A stretch of DNA of 64,000 nt from Rhizobium sp. NFR03 (GTDB lineage Bacteria > Pseudomonadota > Alphaproteobacteria > Rhizobiales > Rhizobiaceae), in the NCBI RefSeq assembly GCF_900111275.1, contig NZ_FOGR01000008.1, positions 112,471 to 176,470 of the forward strand. The letters run 5' to 3'. Shown here in pieces: positions 1 through 7,507 of this stretch (position 1 is the stretch's first letter; every line of letters starts with the position of its first letter). The translations under genes and the position numbers were made by a program. The notes under the pieces were generated by a model. The model did no database searches and had not been told where the DNA came from. It saw nothing but the letters and a program-made list of their open reading frames with translations.

Positions 1-69
1 TTCGATGAGCGCGGCTTCGAGGATTTCACCGGACGCCCGGTTCATATCGGAAAAGGTGAACTGCTTCAT
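1..69 (-). CDS. Phd/YefM-type antitoxin, N-terminal part (runs off window)
   Basis: Reading from the ATG at 69-67, the visible 23 codons begin MKQFTFSDMNRASGEILEAA, which is the start of a Phd/YefM (prevent-host-death) antitoxin of the kind that binds its own promoter and neutralises a partner toxin. A good Shine-Dalgarno (GGAGG) sits 6-7 bases upstream of the ATG. The gene continues beyond base 1, so the toxin partner, if any, is outside the window. It follows the PP-loop gene in the same direction with a gap of about 57 bases. The family call rests only on the N-terminus. Confidence 0.7.
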   Translation of the reverse strand, partial: MKQFTFSDMNRASGEILEAALIE

Positions 70-126
70 GTAGCCTCCAAGAAAGTACCTACTATACATA
101 ATTCATGTAATTTCGCAAGAACGGGG

Positions 127-1068
127 TTAGACACCGCACAGGCCCTCGCATTCGTTCGGCAAGAGATCGAGTTGCCCGCGATCGGCGGCGGTCGACAGGT
201 CGGCCTCGTCCAGGGGTACGGCCGAGCGGTGGAGGTAGACCTCGCCACGGATGCCGCGCAGGCCGGTGCGGATCGCCCGATCGACCGCGACGGCATCGAG
301 CCAGGCTTCGGGATCCTCATCGCGCATCGCCCGCCAGACGGCGTCGGAGTGGAACGGTCAGCCGATGCAGGCGCTCTTCGGCGGGCGGGGATAACCGTGC
401 CGGTCGAGCCAGCGCAGGCAATCGTGCCGGGTCATGCGTCGCTCTATCAGCGGCCATCGGTTGACCTGCCAGGCCTCGCGCGACGGTTTCATGCGCGCGA
501 CCTCGTCTTGCGAAATCCCGAGCCACTGCTCGACGACGGGATGCCTGGGCGAGCGCCGGCGCGTGAGGCCCGCAAGCTCGCGGACCTTCCTGCGGATCGG
601 CACGATCTTGAGATCGCCCGTGCACTGGCGGCGGATCATGCCGATGGAAATCGTCTCGGTCGCCGTGCGCCGTGTGGAAACCTCGACGAGTTCGCCGTCC
701 TCGTCCTCGTCGAGGACCGGCACCTCGGTTCCCGCCGGCGTCACGATCTTCGTGAAGGCCGGGATCGACGCCCAGCGTCGGCCGGTTGCTGCCTCCATGA
801 GGCTGTCGCGGATGTTGCCGGCCGAGACGATATGGACTGGAAACGGCAGGACGTTCGGCGAGATCAGCCAAGCGAGGTGATCGTAGACCGCCTTGGGCTC
901 CCAGCCGGTATCGGCGAAGATGGCGCAATCGGGCATAGGCCCGACCTCGCCATGAGCCGCCATCAGGGCGAGCGTGGTCGATTGCACGCCGGCGCCGAGG
1001 CTGAGAACGCGCAGGCGGTTTGTCGCGTGCGCGTCGGGATCGCTGTCGAATGCGGAGACATGCAGCAT
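127..1068 (-). CDS. PP-loop (PAPS-reductase-like) protein with in-frame UGA at a conserved Cys
   Basis: The reading frame starts at the ATG at 1068 (MLHVSAFDSD) and carries a PP-loop-like nucleotide-binding motif, LSLGAGVQSTT, at residues 22-32, as in phage and plasmid phosphoadenosine-phosphosulfate-reductase-like proteins. At 358-360 there is an in-frame TGA. The same frame continues without a gap (PFHSDAVWRAMRDEDPEAW) to a TAA at 127-129, which would give 313 residues with codon 237 as UGA. Relatives that I recall have a Cys there (ACIGCPFHSD), so one base change, TGC to TGA, explains the stop. Without read-through the product ends at residue 236. The gene is translationally coupled (TGATG) to the upstream frameshifted gene. 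Its molecular role is not known. The call could be a pseudogene, a read-through product or a selenoprotein. Confidence 0.6.
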
Positions 1069-1615
1069 CACCGCCCCTCCCCGCCGCCGTTCAGCCAGAG
1101 CCGAAGATCGCGGCGCATATACCCGATCGGACCGTTGATCTCGGTGACCCGGACGTCGGTCGTCACGTATCCGTCCTCGCGAAAGAGGCGCACGAAATGA
1201 CGCATGACGTCGAGGTAGAGGCGGCCGCCGACGAAGGCGACGTCCTCGAACGCGAGCCGGCTGCCGCATTCGCGCAGCGAGTGGATATGCATGCCCGGGT
1301 GCTCTCCGGATGCCATGACCCGGCGCTGGGTTTTGCTCGCGGCCATCGCGTTCCAAGCCCCCCGGCCTTCATCGCATCGGCGACGTCGGGGGTCATGCGC
1401 ACGTCATAGGTTTCGATCGGCGTATCGGCGGCCCGAAAGCCGAGCCGGGCCGACAAGAAGGCCACTTTTGCCTTGGAACCGTTGGGATCGACCGTGCGTA
1501 AGGTTCGCCATAACGGCCCGTCATACCGTTCGATCGCCGGCATATACGCGGGACCATCGCGCTTGGTCGCCGAGCAGGCAAGAATGAGAAGGCGACGGGA
1601 GGAGACGATGGACAT
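1068..1615 (-). pseudogene. DUF6884-like protein, frameshifted in an A-run
   Basis: From the ATG at 1615 the frame encodes MSIVSSRRLLILACSATKR and continues through ADTPIETYDVRMTPDVADAM, resembling the DUF6884/YaaA-like proteins found beside ArdC on rhizobial replicons. At about 1331-1336 the sequence needs one extra base in a run of four A (minus strand). After that shift the downstream frame gives TQRRVMASGEHPGMHIHSLR and ends at the TGA at 1070-1068. The total span of 548 bases is one base short of a whole number of codons, consistent with a single deletion. The start overlaps the ardC stop (TGATG), and its end overlaps the next start in the same way, so three genes form a coupled operon. 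Programmed frameshifting in the A-run is possible but unproven. Confidence 0.6.
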
Positions 1616-2544
1616 CAGGCGGCCTCCCGCTCTTCGACGACGGCGGGCTGAAGCCCGTGCAGGAAGGCGACGGCGCGCTGCGCATGGGCGGCCGCCTGAA
1701 AGATCGCCTTTCGGTCGCCGGACAGAACCTTCAGCCAGCTATCGAGGTAGCTTGCATGATCCTCGCGAGGTTCAAGTTCCGGCACGATGCCGAGATCGGC
1801 GCAGAGGAAGCAGCTTCCGAGCTCGGCCACGAGTTCCTCGCGCGCGCGTTCGCTGCGGTCCTTGTGGTAGCGCGAGAGATCACGGCCGACGCGGTGAGCT
1901 GGCGCCGTCCAGTGGGTGGCCTCATGGCTGAGGACGGCGACGAAAGACGCCGCGTCCTGGAAAGCCTCGAAGGGCGGCATCTGGATGGTGTCAGTGTCCG
2001 GCGCGAAGAAGGCCTTCGTGCCGCCATGGCGGATCACCGCGCCCGTCTGGGCGAAGAAGCGATCGGCATGCGCGATCCGGGCGACGGGATCGAGGACAGG
2101 CTCGGCCAGGGCATGATAGCGCTCGGGCAGCCCGTCGATCTGCTCGACGTTGAAGACGGTGTAGGCGCGCATGAACGGGATGTCCCGTTCCACCTCGCCG
2201 CCGTCGCCGTCGCCTTCCGTCTTTTTGAACCGGCTGGCGAAAACCACGGTCGCGCCGCTCTCGCCCTTGCGGACATGAGCGCCGAGTTCGACCGCCTGCT
2301 TGAACGTCATCCAGATCGGCGACGAGAAGCCGCGTGCGATCGCCTCCGACCAGAGCAGGAGAACGTTCATGCCCGAATAGGGCTCGCCGTTGTGGCGCAG
2401 CGGCCGGGTGATGCGGCCAGAGGCGTTCGCCGCGCTCCACGGCTGCATCCAGGGTTTGACGCCCTTTTCCAGATCCGCGACGATGCGGTCGGTGATCCGC
2501 GCGTAAATATCGACGCGTCCGGCTTCATCCTGTTTCTTCTTCAT
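1615..2544 (-). CDS. ardC: ArdC-type antirestriction protein
   Basis: The 309-residue product has the two-domain ArdC layout. An N-terminal ssDNA-binding DUF1738 part contains KPWMQPW at residues 30-36 and the PYSGMN segment near 55-60. A C-terminal zincin-like metallopeptidase part contains HEATH at 207-211 and a likely third ligand in EELVAELG around 236-243. ArdC proteins protect incoming plasmid DNA from type I/II restriction early in conjugation. The start is supported by GGAGG placed about 8 bases before the ATG at 2544. It is the first gene of a coupled group with the DUF6884-like and PP-loop genes. Length and motifs are normal for the family. Confidence 0.9.
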   Translation of the reverse strand: MKKKQDEAGRVDIYARITDRIVADLEKGVKPWMQPWSAANASGRITRPLRHNGEPYSGMNVLLLWSEAIARGFSSPIWMTFKQAVELGAHVRKGESGATVVFASRFKKTEGDGDGGEVERDIPFMRAYTVFNVEQIDGLPERYHALAEPVLDPVARIAHADRFFAQTGAVIRHGGTKAFFAPDTDTIQMPPFEAFQDAASFVAVLSHEATHWTAPAHRVGRDLSRYHKDRSERAREELVAELGSCFLCADLGIVPELEPREDHASYLDSWLKVLSGDRKAIFQAAAHAQRAVAFLHGLQPAVVEEREAA

Positions 2545-3688
2545 ATCCTGAACCTCCGTCTGGAGGCCGCGCCGATCGCGGCCCCGTCACGGAGGTCCGT
2601 CAGCTGGGGCATTCAGGGAGATGACGCATCCGAACGCGGCCGAGCGCAACGAAGGACGCGAAGGGCCGGAACGAAGAGGAGGACGGCGAAGCCGTTGCGA
2701 GGGCGGCCGGCCCCGGCAGGACCGCCCGCCGGGACGGGGCCGCGAAGCGGGCACGGCTTCTTTTCCGTTCTGTTCCTCTTCTGATTTTTACTTGGGATGC
2801 AGGTCTATCGCCTAAAGACATGCTTGCTGGACGCACACGCGACGACTACGTTCAGGTGAATCGCTCGAAGCCGCGCGCCGCAAAGCACCGTGGTTCCGTT
2901 CGTTACTTCCATCCGTCCCGTCCCCGCTGGCTCCAACATCGCTCCAAGTTCCATCGGGGACGGCAGAGCGGCAGGCCCGGCGGCGTCCAGGGCGACATTT
3001 CAAACGATCGCCACCTCCACGTCTGCAAACAGGAATTCCAGGACCGAATGTCACGCGCGAAGGGAGGCTTCACCGTCGAATTGAAGCGGCCGAAACGGCA
3101 TCTGCTCAACAGGTCGGCGATACCGAAGGCAAGCTGGATCACGGAAAGCGCGCTCCAAGGGACAGAGCCGCGCGACGACCTTGGAACACGAGCTGGTGCA
3201 TCGTCGGATCACGATACCCGCGCCATGGCCGAAAGGCTATTTGCGCCACGAACCGCCGGACAGGCACGTATCCTGCCGGTGCTGTCGCCCATGGCTGCTG
3301 TGTCCCAGACGGCCGATGCCCCTCGGGGGCCGGTCGAGCATTGGCTGCCGGAAGGGAAGGAGGTCACGAGTGCGATAGCAGTATCTGTAAAGACAGATGA
3401 CGCATCCGTCACAGACGCTCCCGCATCGGAGGTGACGGAGGATACCGTCACCCTTTCTGGAACGCTGCAGCCGGGCAAGCCGCAGAAGACGCGCAGAGTG
3501 CCGGCGTCAGACCTGCCGGCAGGAAAACGGTGGATGCGGTTGCTTCCGTCCGTCTTGCAGGAGCGCGCCATACCTCGCTGGAGGAGGATGCGGAGCGCGC
3601 GGGTCGCGTCACGAGCCCGTCAACGTCCCGATCAGACCTTCGACGAGAGCCAATAAGCCGCAAAGCGCAAGGATACCTGGGCTGCTGT
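2545..3688. other. 1.1-kb stretch without a convincing gene
   Basis: Both strands contain only open frames of the kind produced by high-GC DNA. The longest, on the plus strand at 2820-3656 (278 codons), has no recognisable domain, starts in low-complexity basic sequence and lacks a good Shine-Dalgarno. A GC-rich tract at 2640-2760 resembles the spacers elsewhere in the block. Between 3383 and 3452 there are three short perfect inverted repeats, described separately. A decayed gene or an unrecognised small protein cannot be excluded. Confidence 0.4.
3383..3452. repeat. Cluster of three small hairpins
   Basis: Three perfect inverted repeats occur within 70 bases. ATCTGT and ACAGAT (3383-3388, 3393-3398) are separated by 4 bases. 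TGACG and CGTCA (3398-3402, 3407-3411) are separated by 4. GGTGACGG and CCGTCACC (3431-3438, 3445-3452) are separated by 6. The last is followed by CTTTCT and could act as a weak plus-strand terminator. The second and third share the CGTCAC core. Their function is not known. Confidence 0.5.
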
Positions 3689-4089
3689 CTACGGCACGAC
3701 GTCCAAATCGGTCTTTCTGAACGCGTCGGCCGTCGCCAGGATCGGCACGCGATAGTATTTGGCGCAGGCATAATGCAGGCAGTCGCCGAGATTGAGACCA
3801 TACCCGGCGCGATAGCGATGCGCGGCCGAAAGAGACAAGGCGACCGTGCGCTGGCCGGCGGCAGGTCCCGGATCTCGATGCCGCGCGCCTCCAGGAACTC
3901 GAGGACGATCGTCTCCACCGCCTCGGCACCAAGGCCGAACTTGTCGGGACGGGCGAGGCCGAGAACGGCTTCGAGGATAGCGACCGGCGATGTGACGCGT
4001 TTGGCGGCGCTCGCCAGCGCGGCGGACACCCGCTCCGCCTCCGGCTCGTCGGACAGGAGCGCGATGATCGCGCAGGCGTCGACATACAT
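3689..4089 (-). pseudogene. vapC: VapC-like PIN-domain toxin, frameshifted
   Basis: The frame opens at 4089 with MYVDACAIIALLSDEPEAER, the N-terminal strand of a PIN-domain ribonuclease with the first catalytic Asp (residue 4). It stays in frame to IRDLPP. Near 3855-3860 one base is missing, and the continuation in the next frame reads GQRTVALSLSAAHRYRAGYG, then LNLGDCLHYACAKYYRVPIL and ATADAFRKTDLDVVP before the TAG at 3691-3689. That second part carries the conserved GDC and TAD acidic motifs. The span of 401 bases is one short of 134 codons. With the shift the active site is split, so the toxin is expected to be dead. It overlaps the vapB stop (TGATG). Confidence 0.75.
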
Positions 4090-4326
4090 CAGTGGCCCTC
4101 CCACATCTCGTCGAGGGCTTGGCTGTCGAGCGGCTTGCGTGCCTCGTCCGTCAGAGCGACGCCATGCTTCTCGCGCAGCCGCGCGGCCGTCTGAAGCGGC
4201 GTCTCGCTGTTGCGTCGGCGCTCGATCGCCTCTTTCATGGCGATGACGATCGCCTCTGTGATGCTGAGGCCCGCCATCTGCGCGAATTTGCGCGTCAGCC
4301 TCTAGATTGTTGACGTTGATCGGCAT
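4089..4326 (-). pseudogene. vapB: VapB-like antitoxin, frameshifted near its N-terminus
   Basis: The ATG at 4326 has a good Shine-Dalgarno (AGAGGG) and encodes MPINVNNLEADA, the usual DNA-binding N-terminal strand of a VapB antitoxin. At about 4285-4290 the frame must change to continue as KFAQMAGLSITEAIVIAMKE, which runs to DEMWEGH and the TGA at 4091-4089. The 238-base span is one base over 79 codons. An internal ATG (4277) could make a 62-residue protein that keeps the toxin-binding C-terminus but lacks the N-terminal strand. Since the partner vapC is also broken, I read the module as decayed. Confidence 0.65.
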
Positions 4327-4337
4327 CAAGCCCTCTA

Positions 4338-4379
4338 TGTAGATAAATGGATAGCTCAATGTAGATGATCACATCTACA
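4338..4379. promoter_or_regulatory. Likely vapBC operator
   Basis: A perfect 8-base inverted repeat, TGTAGATG (4360-4367) and CATCTACA (4372-4379) with a 4-base spacer, lies just upstream of the vapB start. A further half-site TGTAGATA is at 4338-4345. VapB proteins autoregulate by binding such palindromes. Here the operator is intact although both structural genes are frameshifted, which suggests recent decay. Confidence 0.55.
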
Positions 4380-4466
4380 CTGCCAAGGATGCGGGAGCTT
4401 GCGGGCTTTTCCAGCACGGTACGCAAGGCGGACAGGCGAGGCCGAAGCCCCGCCCGCAAGCTTGGT

Positions 4467-5057
4467 TCAGCCGAGCGCCGCCATCTGCAGATCGGCGGCC
4501 TTGCGATCGATGGTCGCGCCGGCGTTTTCGATCTGGCGCTCGAAGGGCTTCCAGCGCTCGCCGACGATCTGCTCGTAGGCCGCGACCACGCCCTCGGCGG
4601 CCATGCGCAGGCTGTGGGACTGAAGCGCCATGTCGGCGGCGAACTCACGCTTGCGCTGGGCGGCGCTCTGGAAGCCGGCGGGACCGTCGAGATCCTCGTC
4701 GCGTGTGTCGTTGGCGAGCTTGGCGGTGAGGTCGCGGGCCTCCGTGACGGCGCGGGAGTAGAAAAGGCCGGCGCCGTGGGCCGAGCCGACATATGCGCCG
4801 ACGATGCGCTGGAGGTGGATCTGCATCGCCCGGTCGCTGATGCCCTCGCGCATCGCCTCGGCAGTCTCGATCAGCAGGCGCTCGTGCAGGTCGCGGATGC
4901 CGTCGCTGTCGAGGAGAGGCAGGCCGAAGCTTTCCGAGATGAGGCTGGCTTGGTTTGCGTCCGGGCAGGCGAGCCGGACCATTTCGAGGGTCGTGCCCTT
5001 GCGCAGCTGGACGACGCGGGCGTTGGAAGAAGCTGTGGAGCGTGCGGCCTTGGCCAT
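4467..5057 (-). CDS. Conserved hypothetical rhizobial plasmid protein
   Basis: This is a 196-residue soluble, largely helical protein starting MAKAARSTASSNARVVQLRK, with no signal peptide or membrane segment. The middle has a charged helix-rich section (DLHERLLIETAEAMREGISD) followed by a region around AQRKREFAADMALQSHSLRM. I do not recognise a domain, although the length, composition and context (ArdC, ParB-like, DUF1419) are those of a widely shared rhizobial plasmid family. The start at 5057 has AAAGGA about 9 bases upstream. No function is proposed. Confidence 0.7.
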   Translation of the reverse strand: MAKAARSTASSNARVVQLRKGTTLEMVRLACPDANQASLISESFGLPLLDSDGIRDLHERLLIETAEAMREGISDRAMQIHLQRIVGAYVGSAHGAGLFYSRAVTEARDLTAKLANDTRDEDLDGPAGFQSAAQRKREFAADMALQSHSLRMAAEGVVAAYEQIVGERWKPFERQIENAGATIDRKAADLQMAALG

Positions 5058-5757
5058 GGTGTGATCCTTTCGAGGGTCGTCTCCGAAGCGGCTCCGGCCC
5101 TTGCCGGTCTTCCCTTCGGTGCGGTCAACAGGAACCGGCGGAAAACGGGGGCTTCAGGGTCCGGGTTCTGCCTGAGCGAGCGAAGCGGGCTTGCGGCCAA
5201 GCAGGGCTCTTCGAGCCCTTCGCGCGGGACGCGGGTGCGCTTTGCGAGATCGGCGGGACCCGGCCGCCCCGCGGCGCGGCACGCGGCCTTGAAGTCCACG
5301 GCCGCCAGTTCAGACCGCAACAAACCGAAGGGGAGACCGACATGGGCCGGGAACGGGAAGCCGGGATCGAGAAGGGATCACACCAAGGCGTGGTCACGGC
5401 GCTGCTCGCCGCTGCCAGCCGCCTCGGGCAGTCGCGCGCAAAAAAGGTCATCAAGGTCTAGTCGATCTGACCTTCGCGCCAACCCGCCTCGCTCGGAGGC
5501 CGCTGTCCCGCCGCGATCGGGCGTACGCGACGCTTCCACAATGCCGGTCGAGATGGTGGAGTCGGAAGATAGGGCGCCGACAAGGCCAGCGCAGGCCACC
5601 CACCGCCCGATGCTGACCGGCCTCGGCTCTGGCACAAGGCAACCGGTCGTCTCGATCGTCGGGACCGGCGTGATGTCCTTCCGTCGGATCTGTCCAACGA
5701 CGGAGGTCAGATCGCACGGCTTCACGCGGCGTGCTGCGCTGACAGCAGGCGACGTCG
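5058..5757. other. 700-bp spacer, no assigned gene
   Basis: The spacer is GC-rich with compositional resemblance to other spacers in the block. Open frames on both strands look like shadows of one another. One very small plus-strand frame is worth noting. It starts at the ATG at 5341 after AAGGGGAG, spaced about 6 bases, and would give 39 residues (MGREREAGIEKGSHQGVVTA to KKVIKV) ending at 5460. It has a basic C-terminus and no known relatives that I can name, so I do not list it as a gene. Confidence 0.35.
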
Positions 5758-6063
5758 CTAATGCTCGTGGGTTTGCTCCTGCCGGGCGAGCTTGCGGGAG
5801 AGCGCATCGATCTCGGGTTGCCGCTCGGCCGTGATGGCGGCGAGGACTTCACGATAGCGCCGCATGGAGGCGGACGGATCGGGCGATCTGTCGCGACAGG
5901 AACGCCGGCGTCTGTCGCGCAGCACCGGCACTGCTACGGTCATGGCGCGAGCGATCTGTCGCTCGATCACATCCAGCTGGCGCCGGGTCTGCCGGCGTGC
6001 CTCCTCCATTCGGGCGAGCGCGCCGGGATCGAACCGTCCGGGGTGAGGATGGTGCCGCATCAT
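5758..6063 (-). CDS. Small basic hypothetical protein
   Basis: The 101-residue product (from the ATG at 6063, MMRHHPHPGRFDPG) is rich in Arg and predicted mostly helical: MEEARRQTRRQLDVIERQIA followed by a second helix near RRYREVLAAITAERQPEIDA. That suggests a coiled-coil or nucleic-acid-associated protein. The start is chosen because GGGAGGTG lies about 7 bases upstream and because ATGA overlaps the stop of the preceding gene, indicating translational coupling. It is the last gene of the run that begins with the 7411 gene. No domain is recognised. Confidence 0.55.
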   Translation of the reverse strand: MMRHHPHPGRFDPGALARMEEARRQTRRQLDVIERQIARAMTVAVPVLRDRRRRSCRDRSPDPSASMRRYREVLAAITAERQPEIDALSRKLARQEQTHEH

Positions 6064-6938
6064 GGCGCGCACCTCCCCTGCCATCCAACGAATCCGGACG
6101 GCCCGTCATAGACGCGATGGCGCTGTTCATCGATGACGAAGCCGAAGCGTCCGCCGGTTCCGCCGTACTCGTCCGACGGAACGAGAAACCGACGCTCGTG
6201 GACGTTCGACGTTCGCCTGCCGCCGATGGTGGCGATCACCTCGGTCATCCCCGGCGCATGGTCCGATCGGATTGCCGAGATCACGATCCAATCTCCGGCA
6301 TGCAAGCGTTCGAAGGCACGACGGTCCTTCACGGTGGACTCTCCCGGCTGGAGGGTTCGTCCCGAGAGGCGTTCCCAGGCGTCCGGCCAACGGTCGCGCA
6401 CCGTCCGGTCGGCAAGCTGCCGCTCCCGGGTCGTGAACAGATCCGGGAAGGCCAGGGCGACGATCGCCCATTCGCAGTCATGCTCATACCATCCGCTGGA
6501 AGAGCGCAGCACGGCCGGCACTTTGCCATTGCGCTCGGCGGAGAGATGGAAACCGCCATGTCCTGCAGTCGAATGGCAGATCACGCCCTCGGCATAGATC
6601 GTGGCGCCCTGCGACGCGCCCCATGGCGTGCTCGCCGGGGTGCGAACGTCGCGTCGACCGAGCGCTAGGCGCTCGCGGCGATCTTCGAGATGCCGGTCGA
6701 GATGAAGGCGGAAGTCGGCTTCGTCAGCGAGATCGCCGGCATGGCCATAGACGTCGGACCGTGTCCACGTCTCGATGGCCCCGGAAAGCCGCCAGCCGGT
6801 GGCAAGGTAAAAGCCGCCGTTCCGGCGGGGAGCCATGACGAAGGCGTCGTCGCCGATGCGGGCGGCTAGCAGCCCGTCGGCCGTCTGCCCGAAGGTAACG
6901 ACCGCGTCGGAAGCGGCGTCCAACGTTGCGGCGGTCAT
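6060..6938 (-). CDS. DUF7007-like hypothetical plasmid protein
   Basis: The 292-residue protein starts at the ATG at 6938 (MTAATLDAASDAVVTFGQTA). The longer upstream extension lacks coding character, and the chosen start overlaps the previous stop by ATGA. The N-terminal half is beta-rich (DDAFVMAPRRNGGFYLATGW). The C-terminal half contains GGFHLSAERNGKVPAVLRSS and WYEHDCEWAIVALAFPDLF, which match the conserved segment of rhizobial and phage-like DUF7007 proteins. It has no signal sequence or membrane segment. It sits in a coupled trio with the 7411 and 6063 genes. The biochemical role is unknown. Confidence 0.7.
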   Translation of the reverse strand: MTAATLDAASDAVVTFGQTADGLLAARIGDDAFVMAPRRNGGFYLATGWRLSGAIETWTRSDVYGHAGDLADEADFRLHLDRHLEDRRERLALGRRDVRTPASTPWGASQGATIYAEGVICHSTAGHGGFHLSAERNGKVPAVLRSSSGWYEHDCEWAIVALAFPDLFTTRERQLADRTVRDRWPDAWERLSGRTLQPGESTVKDRRAFERLHAGDWIVISAIRSDHAPGMTEVIATIGGRRTSNVHERRFLVPSDEYGGTGGRFGFVIDEQRHRVYDGPSGFVGWQGRCAP

Positions 6939-7411
6939 GCGACCGCCCTCCCCTCGACAACATCGGCGGCATGCTCGTCGGCCGTGACCGGCTCGAGCAC
7001 CGCATCGCGATAGCCATTGAGCTCGTGCCACCGCTCCGCCGCGATGAGATCGTCGGCGAGATGCAGAAGCTCCCGATCGTCGCCTTCGCCGGAAAGAACG
7101 CGCACCGTACCGATCCGGGGACGCTCAATGATCGTGAAGGTCAGGCGGCTGCGGATGTCGAAGGTCTGGTGCACCCGGACGAGGATGACCCCGCCCTGAC
7201 CGAAATCGCCCTTGTGGAGGGTGAACGTCGCCGCAAACCCCTCGATCCCGCGGCGACCTCCTGGCTGTTTGCGGATCAGACGGCCGGCATTGTTGGTGTT
7301 CTCCCAGAGCGCCAGCTTGCGCCTGTGATGCGCGGGCGGTCTTGCCGTGCCGTCGGCGTAGCGGATGATCGCGCCGAGCGGCGCGAGGTCGTGGATGTGC
7401 TGTGCGGACAT
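6935..7411 (-). CDS. Conserved hypothetical protein (158 aa) of the rhizobial plasmid block
   Basis: The product starts MSAQHIHDLAPLGAIIRYAD, followed by a basic segment (PPAHHRRKLALWENTNNAGR) and a beta-rich part around FAATFTLHKGDFGQGGVILV. Its C-terminus is acidic and helical. I do not recognise the family, but the gene is tightly linked (ATGA overlap) to the DUF7007-like gene and lies directly downstream of the ParB-like gene, from which it is separated by a strong hairpin. It probably acts with those proteins in plasmid maintenance, an inference from context only. Confidence 0.65.
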   Translation of the reverse strand: MSAQHIHDLAPLGAIIRYADGTARPPAHHRRKLALWENTNNAGRLIRKQPGGRRGIEGFAATFTLHKGDFGQGGVILVRVHQTFDIRSRLTFTIIERPRIGTVRVLSGEGDDRELLHLADDLIAAERWHELNGYRDAVLEPVTADEHAADVVEGRAVA

Positions 7412-7444
7412 GAGGTCCTCCTGTCGATGACGGTTGAAACGAAA

Positions 7445-7471
7445 CCGCCGCCGGCTTGCGGCCGGCGGCGG
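7445..7471. terminator. Strong intercistronic hairpin after the ParB-like gene
   Basis: A perfect 11-base stem, CCGCCGCCGGC (7445-7455) and GCCGGCGGCGG (7461-7471) with the loop TTGCG, lies in the 96-base gap after the ParB-like stop. On the minus strand the stem is followed by TTTCGTTT, so it can act as an intrinsic terminator or as a processing/attenuation element that lowers expression of the downstream trio. Confidence 0.6.
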
Positions 7472-7507
7472 GTATTCGTTCGGAAAGAAGGAGAAGGAAA
7501 CGCGCGC

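Noticed and set aside
172..1200. 342-codon plus-strand open frame
   Set aside because: It lies antisense to the PP-loop and DUF6884-like genes, and its composition is that of a high-GC shadow frame. No domain and no Shine-Dalgarno.
1331..1336. Programmed frameshift as the primary reading
   Set aside because: The A-run is short, no downstream stimulatory structure was evident and nearby genes carry plain indels. Listed as a possibility only.
2820..3656. 278-codon plus-strand open frame
   Set aside because: No recognisable fold, basic low-complexity N-terminus, no good ribosome site, and it contains a terminator-like hairpin. Kept only as a note in the gap entry.
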